A DNA stretch of 30,110 bases, taken from assembly GCA_904501625.1 (NCBI GenBank), contig CAJGBR010000015.1, positions 1 through 30,110 of the forward strand, written 5' to 3'. The notes beneath the pieces were generated by a model. The model made no database searches. It was not told the DNA's origin and worked only from the letters and a program-made list of their open reading frames with translations. Both the position numbers and the translations under genes were made by a program. Of the stretch, positions 6,799 through 15,147 are shown piece by piece (position 1 is the first letter of the stretch; every line of letters starts with the position of its first letter). This DNA comes from an uncultured Rikenellaceae bacterium. GTDB taxonomy: Bacteria > Bacteroidota > Bacteroidia > Bacteroidales > Rikenellaceae.

Positions 6799-8487
6799 AT
6801 GAAAAGAAAAAATCTTGTAATGACGCTATTGGGTGCAGCAGCAATGCTATTTGTCCAGGACACTGTAGCGTGTACGAACTTGTTGGTAACAAAGGGTGCA
6901 TCTGCCGATGGCTCAACAATGATTACCTACACAGCAGACTCGCACACCCTTTATGGTGCTTTAAAATTCCAACCTGCCGCATCTTACCCAGAAGGAACTA
7001 TGTTGAAAATCTATGAATGGGATACAGGTAAATTTATGGGTGAAATTCCTCAAGTTCGCCAAACCTATTCAGTAGTAGGAAATATGAACGAACACCAATT
7101 GCTCATTGGTGAAACAACATTCGGTGGTCGTGAAGAGCTCTACGACTCAACTGCTATTATGGACTATGGTTCATTGATTTACACTACACTGCAGAGAGCT
7201 CGCACTGCACGCGAAGCTATTCAGGTTATTGCCGATTTAGTTGAAAAATATGGTTACGCATCAAGCGGAGAATCATTCTCAATTGCCGACCCGAACGAAG
7301 TTTGGTATATGGAAATCATCGGTAAAGGTATGAAATTCAACAAAAAAGGTGAAAACGAATATAAAGGTGCAGTTTGGGTAGCTCTGAAGGTGCCAGATGG
7401 TTATATTTCAGCACACGCTAATCAGGCACGTATTCGTAATTTTCCATTGAACGATCCTGAAAATTGTGTCTACTCTAAAGATGTCATTTCATTTGCACGT
7501 GAAATGAAATACTTCAAAGGTAAAGATTCAGAATTCAGTTTCTGTGATGCATACGCACCGCTGGATTTCAGTGGAATGCGTGCTTGCGAAGCTCGCGTTT
7601 GGGCTATTTTCAGAAATGCAAAATCAACTGAAGATATGGATAAATATCTGGATTACGCGATGGGACACAACCCCAATAACCGTATGCCATTGTGGGTTAA
7701 ACCAGCTGAAAAACTGACAGTTCCTGCAGCGCTCGAAATTATGCGTGACCACTATGACGGCACACCAATGGATATGCACAATGACATCGGAGCCGGCGGA
7801 CACGGACTACCATACCGTTGGAGACCAATGAATTTTAAAGTTGATGGCGTCGAATATGTAAATGAACGTGCTACTGCAACTCAACAAACAGGATTCTGGT
7901 TCTTGGGTCAATGCCGTTCTTGGTTGCCTAACCCAATCGGAGGTGTATTTTGGTTTGGTGTAGACGACACAGGTAACTCGACTGTAACACCGATTTATTG
8001 TGGTGCGACACGTGTTCCTGAATGCGTAAGTGAAGAAAACGGTTCAATGACAGAATACTCTCCTACCTCGTTATTCTGGTTAGTTAACCGAGTAACAAAT
8101 TTCTCATATTTGCGTTATGACCGCATCAGCGAAGATATTCATAAAGTTATTGACAAATTCGAAAACGACTGTCTGAAACAACTCGAAGTAATGGACAAAG
8201 GTCTGACAGAACTCTATGCAAAAGACAAAACAGCTGCAATCGAATGTCTGACAGATTTCTCTGAAAGAACAGCTCAGAAATTGTTCGACACTTGGAAAGA
8301 ATTGGATATCTATCTGTTGGTTAAATACAAAGACGGAAACATTATGCGTGAAAAAGATGGCAAATTCCTTGACAACGGCAACAATCGTGGAATTCCAGCT
8401 TCACCAGAACAACCTGGTTACAACGAAGCTTGGAAACGTGCAGTTGCTGCTGACAAACACGCTGAAATTCTGAAAGTCGTTAAATAA
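6799..8487 (+). CDS. Exported C69-family dipeptidase (PepD-like, Ntn hydrolase)
   Basis: 562 residues. The N-terminus is a signal sequence ending in T-V-A, directly followed by C-T-N-L-L-V (Cys25). In C69 dipeptidases the N-terminal nucleophile Cys is exposed by processing, so here signal cleavage after Ala24 could itself create the active enzyme. Further family features are K-G-A-S-A-D-G-S-T-M-I-T-Y-T-A-D, G-N-M-N-E-H-Q-L-L-I-G-E-T-T-F-G-G, the E-S-F-S-I-A-D-P-N-E-V-W-Y-M-E-I-I-G-K-G block and A-H-A-N-Q-A-R-I. The product probably cleaves dipeptides in the periplasm, supplying amino acids to a proteolytic lifestyle. The gene is monocistronic, with its own promoter (6729-6760) and a strong terminator (8508-8540). 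T-V-A-C is an imperfect lipobox, so lipidation cannot be fully excluded. Confidence 0.9.
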   Translation: MKRKNLVMTLLGAAAMLFVQDTVACTNLLVTKGASADGSTMITYTADSHTLYGALKFQPAASYPEGTMLKIYEWDTGKFMGEIPQVRQTYSVVGNMNEHQLLIGETTFGGREELYDSTAIMDYGSLIYTTLQRARTAREAIQVIADLVEKYGYASSGESFSIADPNEVWYMEIIGKGMKFNKKGENEYKGAVWVALKVPDGYISAHANQARIRNFPLNDPENCVYSKDVISFAREMKYFKGKDSEFSFCDAYAPLDFSGMRACEARVWAIFRNAKSTEDMDKYLDYAMGHNPNNRMPLWVKPAEKLTVPAALEIMRDHYDGTPMDMHNDIGAGGHGLPYRWRPMNFKVDGVEYVNERATATQQTGFWFLGQCRSWLPNPIGGVFWFGVDDTGNSTVTPIYCGATRVPECVSEENGSMTEYSPTSLFWLVNRVTNFSYLRYDRISEDIHKVIDKFENDCLKQLEVMDKGLTELYAKDKTAAIECLTDFSERTAQKLFDTWKELDIYLLVKYKDGNIMREKDGKFLDNGNNRGIPASPEQPGYNEAWKRAVAADKHAEILKVVK

Positions 8488-8507
8488 CATTAATTGACTG
8501 ATTAAAC

Positions 8508-8540
8508 AAAGCACGTGCAAAATTTTGTACGTGCTTTTTT
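8508..8540 (+). terminator. Intrinsic terminator of the C69 dipeptidase gene
   Basis: AAAGCACGT (8508-8516) pairs with ACGTGCTTT (8529-8537). Pairing continues inward, and a T-run at 8535-8540 follows. It begins 20 bases after the stop codon. Confidence 0.9.
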
Positions 8541-8871
8541 ATTATCCACAGACTGTGTAATTTTACATCTTTACCTTCTCTTAATTTTGATAAAATTAAA
8601 CAACCTGTATCTCCTAGTTACATTTCCCATCAACTACGACACTTATCGCAACCGGTCATTTCACCATTATGTTAAGGTCTTCACTCAAACGAATTGTATA
8701 GTGTGATCGCTTTACTACATTCATAATGGGCGAATTTCCCAATGGCTAATTTACGGGATATATTGTGTTCACCACTCAATATCAATGGTATCTCTGAATG
8801 AGCTATTCACAACACTTCGACAATCCAAATAGGCAAGGGATAAACTACTTTTTCTTCACTTATACTAAAAT
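8541..8871. other. Intergenic stretch without a recognisable gene
   Basis: About 330 bases lie between the dipeptidase terminator and the nqr terminator. Open frames here are under 65 codons on either strand, with poor start context and no recognisable family. No RNA gene, repeat or promoter of good quality is visible. It could be the remains of a decayed gene, but nothing in the sequence proves that. Confidence 0.5.
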
Positions 8872-8904
8872 AAAAGAGAGTGCCGCATTGCGATACTCTC
8901 TTTT
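8872..8904 (-). terminator. Terminator of the nqr operon
   Basis: AAAAGAGAGT (8872-8881) pairs with ACTCTCTTTT (8895-8904), a 10-bp stem with a 13-base loop. Both flanks give T-rich tails, so it could act in both directions. It lies 34 bases after the nqrF stop. Confidence 0.85.
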
Positions 8905-8938
8905 TATTGACAATTTAGATTTAACTACACTTGTTAAA

Positions 8939-10183
8939 CTAACTTCCGAAGTTGTCAAACATAATATTTTCTGGCGGAACACCTAAACTATCAAGCATCT
9001 TAACAGCTGCTGCAGTCATCATTGGCGGACCGCACAAATAGTATTCAATATCTTCAGGAGCATCGTGATTCTTGAGATAATTATCAAAAATCACTTGGTG
9101 GATAAATCCAGTATAGCCAGTCCAATTATCCTCTGGTTTAGCATCAGAGAGTGCAATATTGAACTTAAAGTTTGCATTTTCGCGTTCGATTTCAGCAAAA
9201 TCTTCTTCATAGAAAATTTCTTGACGAGAACGTGCACCATACCAGAATGTAACCGGAGTATCCTTAAGGTGTTTAGTCTTGAACAAATCGAAGATATGTG
9301 AACGCATCGGAGCCATACCTGCACCACCACCGATAAACATCTTTTCATTCGGAGTATCCTTAACGAAGAATTCACCATAAGGACCTGAAATTGTAATCTT
9401 ATCACCAGGTTTAAGTGAATATATATAAGATGAGCAGATACCAGGATTAACATTCATAAATCCACCTGTTGCACGATCAAACGGAGGTGTTGCAATACGA
9501 ATGTTCAACATAATGATATTACCTTCGGCTGGGTGATTAGCCATTGAATAAGCACGGAAAGTTGGTTCTGGATTCTTCGCAACCAAATCCCACATTTTCA
9601 TCTTATCCCAATCTTCGCGGAACTTATCAGCCACATCGAAATCAGCAAATTTAATTGCATCATATTTCGGAATATCAATCTGAATATATCCACCAGAACG
9701 GAAATTAAGACGTTCACCTTCAGGCAATTTCACAACGAACTCACGAATAAACGTAGCAACGTTCTTATTTGAAACGACTTCACATTCCCATTTTTTCACA
9801 CCCAGAACAGATTCCGGAACTTGAATCTTCAGGTCTTGTTTAACCTTAACCTGACAAGCCAAACGCCAATGTTCTTGTTGTTGGCGACGTGTAAAGAAGT
9901 TTACCTCTGTTGGCAGAATATCACCACCACCATCAAGTACTTGTACACGACACATACCACAGGCACCACCGCCCCCACAGGCTGAAGGCAAGAAGATGCC
10001 GTTATCACCGAGTGTTGACAATAATGTATTGCCTGATTCTACCATTAATTCTTTATCGTCGTTAATATTGATTTTGACCTCACCCGACGAAGTGAGTTTG
10101 CTTTTAGCGTAGAGCAGTACTGCAACCAAAACAATGGTTACAACAAAGAATACTACAATCGCCGTTATAATAATAGATGTCAT
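8939..10183 (-). CDS. nqrF: Na+-translocating NADH:quinone reductase subunit F
   Basis: 414 residues, the usual NqrF length. NqrF is the NADH-oxidising subunit that passes electrons from FAD to a [2Fe-2S] centre on the cytoplasmic side. A single membrane helix (residues ~4-25) is followed by a ferredoxin domain with Cys69, Cys75, Cys78 (in C-G-G-G-G-A-C-G-M-C) and Cys110. A ferredoxin-reductase-type FAD/NADH module follows, with R-A-Y-S-M-A-N (FAD binding), G-P-Y-G-E-F, G-G-G-A-G-M-A-P-M-R-S, W-Y-G-A-R-S and Y-Y-L-C-G-P-P-M-M. The C-terminus ends in F-D-N-F-G. It is the last gene of the operon, 10 bases after nqrE and before a strong terminator. Confidence 0.97.
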   Translation of the reverse strand: MTSIIITAIVVFFVVTIVLVAVLLYAKSKLTSSGEVKININDDKELMVESGNTLLSTLGDNGIFLPSACGGGGACGMCRVQVLDGGGDILPTEVNFFTRRQQQEHWRLACQVKVKQDLKIQVPESVLGVKKWECEVVSNKNVATFIREFVVKLPEGERLNFRSGGYIQIDIPKYDAIKFADFDVADKFREDWDKMKMWDLVAKNPEPTFRAYSMANHPAEGNIIMLNIRIATPPFDRATGGFMNVNPGICSSYIYSLKPGDKITISGPYGEFFVKDTPNEKMFIGGGAGMAPMRSHIFDLFKTKHLKDTPVTFWYGARSRQEIFYEEDFAEIERENANFKFNIALSDAKPEDNWTGYTGFIHQVIFDNYLKNHDAPEDIEYYLCGPPMMTAAAVKMLDSLGVPPENIMFDNFGS

Positions 10184-10193
10184 TTCCTATAGA

Positions 10194-10811
10194 TTAAAGT
10201 TGAATACCAAGGAAGGTCATAAAGGCGATACCCATTAAACCTGTCAAAATAAACGTAATACCAACGCCCTTCAGCGGAGCCGGAACGTGTGAATAAGCCA
10301 TCTTTTCGCGGATTGCTGCCATTGAAACGATTGCCAACCACCAACCAATACCAGAGCCAAGGCCGAATACGGTAGCTTCACCGATTGTTGGGTATGCACG
10401 TTCTTGCATAAAGAGCGATGCACCCATAATTGCACAGTTTACAGCAATCAGAGGCAAGAAGATACCTAATTGATTATAGAGTGCAGGTGCGAACTTTTCT
10501 ACAATCATTTCGACCAACTGAGTAAATGATGCAATTACTGCGATAAAGATAATGAAACTCAAGAAATTAAGGTCGACTTTTGCGAAGTCCGGACCTAACC
10601 AACTCAGAGCTCCAGGGCCCAACAAATATTCATTCAGAAGGTAGTTCAATGGAACTGTCACACCCATTACAAAGACAACTGCGATACCGAGTCCCATAGC
10701 CGTTTTCACGCTCTTTGATACTGCGATAAACGAGCACATACCAAAGAAATATGCGAAAACCATATTGTCGATAAACATCGACTTAACGAATATATTCAAA
10801 AGATTTTCCAT
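10194..10811 (-). CDS. nqrE: Na+-NQR subunit E
   Basis: 205 residues, an integral membrane subunit with about six helices. Together with NqrD it forms the inner core of the complex; in the Vibrio enzyme, paired Cys of NqrD and NqrE hold an iron centre within the membrane. The corresponding Cys are present: Cys26 in F-G-M-C-S-F and Cys126 in V-N-C-A-I-M-G. The repeat-like symmetry with NqrD (C-S-x-x-A-V and N-C-x-I-M-G) is visible. The gene starts 7 bases after the nqrD stop. Confidence 0.96.
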   Translation of the reverse strand: MENLLNIFVKSMFIDNMVFAYFFGMCSFIAVSKSVKTAMGLGIAVVFVMGVTVPLNYLLNEYLLGPGALSWLGPDFAKVDLNFLSFIIFIAVIASFTQLVEMIVEKFAPALYNQLGIFLPLIAVNCAIMGASLFMQERAYPTIGEATVFGLGSGIGWWLAIVSMAAIREKMAYSHVPAPLKGVGITFILTGLMGIAFMTFLGIQL

Positions 10812-10818
10812 CGCTCAA

Positions 10819-11472
10819 CTATTTTTCAATCAACGACTTATTGCGACTTCTATGAATCCAAATGATCAAACCTACGCAAACCAAAGCCATCGGAGGCAAA
10901 AGCACCAATGCGTTGTTTGAATAGAATCCACCATTTGCGATATACCAAGAATCAGGAATAACCTTGTAACCCCAAAGTGTACCTGCTCCCAGCAATTCGC
11001 GGAAGAAGCCCAAAACCAACAATATAACACCATAACCCATACCATTGCCAATACCGTCCAAGAATGAACGCCACGGAGTATTACCCAGAGCAAATGCTTC
11101 CAGACGACCCATAATGATACAGTTTGTGATAATCAAACCTACAAAGACCGAAAGTTGTTTGCTGACATCATAAACAAATGCTTTAAGTACTTGGTCTACG
11201 AGGATTACAAGAGCAGCTACAACTACAAGTTGAACGATAATACGGATACGAGACGGAATCGTCTTACGTATACACGAAATAATAAGGTTAGAGAAAGCCG
11301 TAACGATTGTAACTGACAGAGCCATAACAAACGCCGGTTTCAATTTAGCAGTAACAGCAAGTGCAGAACATATACCCAAAATCTGCACCGTAACAGGGTT
11401 ACTCATATTGAGCGGACCTGTTATTAGTTTCATATTTTTTGCCGAGAACAACGGCTCACGTTCTTTACTCAT
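10819..11472 (-). CDS. nqrD: Na+-NQR subunit D
   Basis: 217 residues from the chosen start M-S-K-E-R-E at 11472. A longer start nine codons upstream is unlikely because it would run further into nqrC. It is an integral membrane protein with about six helices. Cys35 (I-L-G-I-C-S-A-L-A-V) and Cys118 (T-N-C-I-I-M-G-R) match the conserved positions for the membrane iron centre shared with NqrE. The start overlaps the nqrC stop by 8 bases, which suggests translational coupling. Confidence 0.95.
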   Translation of the reverse strand: MSKEREPLFSAKNMKLITGPLNMSNPVTVQILGICSALAVTAKLKPAFVMALSVTIVTAFSNLIISCIRKTIPSRIRIIVQLVVVAALVILVDQVLKAFVYDVSKQLSVFVGLIITNCIIMGRLEAFALGNTPWRSFLDGIGNGMGYGVILLVLGFFRELLGAGTLWGYKVIPDSWYIANGGFYSNNALVLLPPMALVCVGLIIWIHRSRNKSLIEK

Positions 11473-12373
11473 TTTCCTGATTTTTAACTGATTCATCAAT
11501 TACAGCCTCGTCTGTTGCCTCGCCCTGACCCTGCATTTTAGCACGTTCTTGGTCAATATACTTAGCATATCCATTGAGACAAGATATTATCATTGTTTCT
11601 ACACCACGGCTGGTAATAGTACCTCCAGAGATTGCATCAACGGCATTATTGTTTCCTGACGAAGAGCCTGCACCTTTGAGGACTTTAATACCTACAATTT
11701 GGCCATCTTTGTAGATTGTTTTTCCAACGAATTGGCTTTGGAACGGAGTTGCTGCGATTTCAGCACCCAAACCCGGAGTTTCGCCTTTATGGTCAAATAC
11801 AACACCTGAGATTGTTGACCAATCATCTTCCAAGGCGATATATCCCCAAATCGGACCCCATAGTCCAGAACCATACACAGGAATAATGTAACGTACTTTA
11901 CCATCTGAATTACCGACAAACAGTGGCAACTGACGTTCTGCCGGAGCCTTTTCATATTCATCCTTCAAACCGAGAAGAACCTTAAAGGCATCACCTTCTA
12001 CGACGGCACCTGTTTCATTGATGCAGAAACTTGAAGTAATATACTTGTTAAATTCTGCAATATTTTCTACGGGAACTCCTATAGTACGCAACAAGTCACA
12101 TTTCTTTTCAGATTCGATATTTTCCTGTTGACGTTCACTGAGTGACAATGAAGCAAATGCCAACACTGCTGCAACGAGAACAACCATTACAGTAGAGTAG
12201 AAAATTATATAAGCATTGCTGTTTTTTCCGCCCAGGAAACCTTTTGATTTCTTAGGTGTATTGTCTTCGATCAACGTAAACTGATCTGCACCAACTCCAC
12301 AAGTAGGACACTTTTCCGGAGCATTATCACCTTCGTGGATATAACCACAAGTCAAACATTTAAACTTTTTCAT
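11465..12373 (-). CDS. nqrC: Na+-NQR subunit C with an N-terminal rubredoxin-like domain
   Basis: 302 residues. NqrC normally carries a covalent FMN in its extracytoplasmic domain and is about 230-265 residues long. Here the first ~35 residues form an extra rubredoxin-type knuckle: C6-x-x-C9-G-Y and, after an acidic E-G-D-N-A-P-E-K turn, C22-P-x-C25-G, like the C-terminal domain of rubrerythrins. A polar linker rich in K/S/G leads to the single membrane helix (residues ~54-74). The NqrC body follows, with Y-G-S-G-L-W-G-P-I-W-G-Y, E-T-P-G-L-G-A-E-I and the flavinylation motif S-G-G-T-I-T-S (Thr252 the expected FMN site). The ATG at 12373 is chosen because an AGGAGGAG sequence sits 7 bases upstream and the knuckle begins there; a longer upstream frame has no homology. 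The knuckle would be cytoplasmic, near NqrF. Confidence 0.93.
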   Translation of the reverse strand: MKKFKCLTCGYIHEGDNAPEKCPTCGVGADQFTLIEDNTPKKSKGFLGGKNSNAYIIFYSTVMVVLVAAVLAFASLSLSERQQENIESEKKCDLLRTIGVPVENIAEFNKYITSSFCINETGAVVEGDAFKVLLGLKDEYEKAPAERQLPLFVGNSDGKVRYIIPVYGSGLWGPIWGYIALEDDWSTISGVVFDHKGETPGLGAEIAATPFQSQFVGKTIYKDGQIVGIKVLKGAGSSSGNNNAVDAISGGTITSRGVETMIISCLNGYAKYIDQERAKMQGQGEATDEAVIDESVKNQENE

Positions 12374-12380
12374 AATAATA

Positions 12381-12388
12381 CTCCTCCT
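12381..12388 (-). promoter_or_regulatory. Shine-Dalgarno sequence of nqrC
   Basis: On the minus strand AGGAGGAG lies 7 bases before the nqrC ATG, overlapping the nqrB TAG stop codon. It fixes the short start of nqrC, so the rubredoxin-like segment is translated as its N-terminus. Confidence 0.75.
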
Positions 12389-13577
12389 ATTTTGAAATTG
12401 CACGACGTTGACGACGACGAATATTTGCTTCAACCACATAGTGGTCAATCAGCGGAGCCATCGCATTCATAAACAGAATAGAAAGCATCATACCTTCCGG
12501 ATAAGCCGGGTTCACAACACGAATCAGCACTGCCAACGCACCAACAAGCAAACCATAAATACACTTACCGGTATTTGTTTGAGCACTGGTTACAGGGTCT
12601 GTAGCCATGAATACGGCACCGAATGCAAAACCACCGATTAACAAGTGGTAGTAAGCTGGAATGTTCATATAAACATTCATACCGATTGCATTGAACAACA
12701 GAGCCATTCCGAAACCACCTGCGAATACTGAGAACATAATTCTCCAGCTAGCAACGCCTGACCACAACAGGATCACTGCTCCCAACAGAATTGCAATTGT
12801 AGATGTTTCACCAATACAGCCAGGGTATGTACCAATCAGCCAATCCATCGGTGTAGCACCATTAGTCCAATTGATTGTTTGAGCACCTTCTGTCAAAGCA
12901 ACTGCAGCGTCACCAAGTGGAGTTGCTCCAGAGAAACCGTCAGCTACATTTGTCATTTCAGAAAGACCTGCTACCCAAACTTTTTCGCCTGAGATATACG
13001 GAGTATAGCTAAAGAACACGAATGCACGAGCAATCAAAGCCGGGTTAAAGATATTCATACCTGTACCACCGAATACCTCTTTACCGATGATAACTGCGAA
13101 TGCCGTAGCAACTGCAACCATCCACAGTGGAATATCAACAGGCATAATCATCGGAATCAACATACCTGAAACGAGGAAACCTTCGTTCACTTCGTGGCCA
13201 CGAATCTGAGCTGAAATAAATTCAATTCCCAAACCAACTACATATGAAACGATGATTATAGGCAATACTTTCAGGAATCCAAACCAGAAACATCCCATTA
13301 TTGAAGCGGCTGAAGCTGCATCACCAAGGGCTCTGAAATGTTGAAGACCAACATTATACATACCAAACAACAGAGCTGGCAACAAAGCGATTACCACCAT
13401 TGACATTGTACGTTTCAAATCCATACAGTCACGGATATTCGAACCCTTGCGTGTAACCGTATCAGGCACGAAGAGGAATGTTTCGAAAGCATCGAATGTC
13501 GAATGTAATTTGGCAAACTTACCGCCTTGTTCGAAATTCGGTTTTATGCGATCAATATAATTTCTCAAAAATTTCAT
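12387..13577 (-). CDS. nqrB: Na+-NQR subunit B
   Basis: 396 residues. NqrB is the largest membrane subunit, carrying one covalent FMN and riboflavin and forming the Na+ path. The expected motifs are present: G-H-E-V-N-E-G-F-L-V-S-G-M-L-I-P near residue 128, G-K-E-V-F-G-G-T-G-M-N-I-F-N-P-A near 166, and the flavinylation site S-G-A-T-P-L at 216-221 (Thr219). About ten hydrophobic helices can be seen. Two adjacent ATG codons (13580 and 13577) are possible starts; 13577 has the better spacing from the AGGAGG at 13585-13590. The gene begins right after nqrA, whose TAG stop overlaps that ribosome-binding site. Confidence 0.96.
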   Translation of the reverse strand: MKFLRNYIDRIKPNFEQGGKFAKLHSTFDAFETFLFVPDTVTRKGSNIRDCMDLKRTMSMVVIALLPALLFGMYNVGLQHFRALGDAASAASIMGCFWFGFLKVLPIIIVSYVVGLGIEFISAQIRGHEVNEGFLVSGMLIPMIMPVDIPLWMVAVATAFAVIIGKEVFGGTGMNIFNPALIARAFVFFSYTPYISGEKVWVAGLSEMTNVADGFSGATPLGDAAVALTEGAQTINWTNGATPMDWLIGTYPGCIGETSTIAILLGAVILLWSGVASWRIMFSVFAGGFGMALLFNAIGMNVYMNIPAYYHLLIGGFAFGAVFMATDPVTSAQTNTGKCIYGLLVGALAVLIRVVNPAYPEGMMLSILFMNAMAPLIDHYVVEANIRRRQRRAISK

Positions 13578-13584
13578 CATCAAT

Positions 13585-13590
13585 CCTCCT
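13585..13590 (-). promoter_or_regulatory. Shine-Dalgarno sequence of nqrB
   Basis: On the minus strand AGGAGG overlaps the nqrA stop codon and lies 4 or 7 bases before the two candidate nqrB ATGs. It has the same stop-in-ribosome-site layout as the nqrB/nqrC junction. Confidence 0.65.
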
Positions 13591-14944
13591 AATTTTCTTT
13601 AATCATTAGGTTAATACCCTGACGGATAATCTCTTGCATTTCAGTCTTCGAAGGATCGACAAATTCACACAAGGCGAAATCTTCTTCGATAACTTCATAA
13701 ATACCGAGATTTTCCATTTTATCGATATCCCCTGCAATACAAGCTTTTAGCAAGTAAAGCGGATAAATATCCATCGGCAGATATTTGTCATAAAGACCTG
13801 TTACAACATAAGCTCTCACACCACCGTTAAGATTTGTATTGAGGTTGTATCTCTTCTTCGGCATCAACCACGAGAAATAACTGTGTGAAACTGAGAATTT
13901 GTTAGGACGAGGAGCAATCCAACCCATAAATTCGAAATCGTTGCCTTCAGGAATTACGGTTACACAATTTGTATAGAAATTGAGATATCCGTTATTTTTC
14001 ACTTTAAGACCTGTCAATGGGTTACCATTAATAATACGCACGTCGTGGTTTTCAGTTTGAGGAGCAAATGCACTCTTCGGCAGAAGTGATTCGATGTTTG
14101 CACCACCAATTACCTTGTAGTATTGAGGAGCTGCCACTTCTGAACCCGCAACTGCTACGACGCGAGTCATATCCACACGACCTGTTTTAAAGAAATGACC
14201 GATTGTTGCCAATCCCTGAGGATCGATAGTCCATACAACATCACCCTTAGAAATCGGGCGAGTATGATGGATCTGAACTCCGACATTTCCGGCTGGGTGT
14301 TTACCCACGAAACGAGTCACTTCGATTCCCTTAATTGAATCGAAAATAGATTGGCTTTTTGTTCCATCAACGCCAACATAGATTTTGCCGTCTGTCAATT
14401 TTGACAAAACATTCACAGCTACTTGCAACTCTTCGTTACGGCCTTTCAGACAGAATTCGAGGTCTGCAGCCAAAGGTGCTGAGTCAAATCCCGAAACAAA
14501 GATGTCTCGAGGACGTTCTCCGAGTGCAGGCACGATGCCATATGGGCGTCGAACGATCAATGGCCAAAGACCTGATTCGAGCAATAATTCAACGATTCGA
14601 TCTGCATTAAGATCCGCCTTAACGTCAAATTGTTTGTAGGTCTGTTCTGCATCCGGAACGATTGTCACAGCCAGCAATTTACGTTTTTCACCACGAACGA
14701 TTTCACCAACACGACCACTCACTGGTGATGTGAAGATCATACTCGGGTTTGCCTTGTCAAAAAACAGAGGACTTCCCGCTTGAACCAAATCATCAGGTTT
14801 AACCAAAAGCTTGGGAACGATTCCATTGAAATCGATTGGCTGAACGGCATACGACGCAGCCATCGGAGCTGCCGACAAACGTTCTTGAGCCACACCTTCC
14901 AACCTGATGTCTAGTCCTTTTTTTAATTTAATGGTTTTCGACAT
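13589..14944 (-). CDS. nqrA: Na+-NQR subunit A
   Basis: 451 residues, the usual length. NqrA is the peripheral cytoplasmic subunit that binds ubiquinone in the bacterial complex; this lineage probably uses menaquinone. The N-terminus reads I-K-L-K-K-G-L-D-I-R-L-E-G, with a barrel-sandwich/biotinyl-like segment (L-V-K-P-D-D-L-V-Q-A-G-S-P-L-F). R-R-P-Y-G-I-V-P near 131 and H-P-A-G-N-V-G-V-Q-I-H-H near 217, both typical of NqrA, follow. No membrane helix is present. It is the first gene of the nqrABCDEF operon, whose junctions are all short or overlapping. A TAnnTTTG element lies 65 bases upstream. Confidence 0.97.
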   Translation of the reverse strand: MSKTIKLKKGLDIRLEGVAQERLSAAPMAASYAVQPIDFNGIVPKLLVKPDDLVQAGSPLFFDKANPSMIFTSPVSGRVGEIVRGEKRKLLAVTIVPDAEQTYKQFDVKADLNADRIVELLLESGLWPLIVRRPYGIVPALGERPRDIFVSGFDSAPLAADLEFCLKGRNEELQVAVNVLSKLTDGKIYVGVDGTKSQSIFDSIKGIEVTRFVGKHPAGNVGVQIHHTRPISKGDVVWTIDPQGLATIGHFFKTGRVDMTRVVAVAGSEVAAPQYYKVIGGANIESLLPKSAFAPQTENHDVRIINGNPLTGLKVKNNGYLNFYTNCVTVIPEGNDFEFMGWIAPRPNKFSVSHSYFSWLMPKKRYNLNTNLNGGVRAYVVTGLYDKYLPMDIYPLYLLKACIAGDIDKMENLGIYEVIEEDFALCEFVDPSKTEMQEIIRQGINLMIKEN

Positions 14945-15008
14945 TATGATTAGTTATTTAGTTTATCATTTAATCATCTATGATAATTACACTTGTACAA
15001 ATAAATCG

Positions 15009-15016
15009 CAAAGGTA
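15009..15016 (-). promoter_or_regulatory. -7 element of the nqr operon promoter
   Basis: The minus strand reads TACCTTTG, an exact TAnnTTTG match, 65 bases upstream of nqrA. The -33 region above it is AT-rich without a clear TTTG. The spacer 14945-15147 holds divergent promoters and no gene. Confidence 0.5.
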
Positions 15017-15087
15017 ATTATTTTTAATATTATTTTAAATATTTCAGAATAAATTTCTTCAAAAAAATCACAAGTAGAATAGTACAT

Positions 15088-15119
15088 ATTGATGGACAAA
15101 TTTATTTTTGTTATCTTTG
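15088..15119 (+). promoter_or_regulatory. Promoter of the DUF4837-tyrS unit
   Basis: TATCTTTG (15112-15119) matches the -7 consensus, with ATTG (15088-15091) 20 bases before it as the -33 element. The start codon follows 28 bases later, at 15148. Confidence 0.7.
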
Positions 15120-15147
15120 CGGATTAACTATAATTTTTGAGTACGAA

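Noticed and set aside
8515..8986. Two plus-strand frames of about 60 codons in the gap before nqrF
   Set aside because: One starts in a terminator and the other ends inside nqrF; neither has a promoter, a family pattern or good codon use.
12374..12448. Longer N-terminus for nqrC, starting inside nqrB
   Set aside because: The extra 25 residues overlap nqrB, and the good ribosome-binding site lies just before the downstream ATG at 12373.
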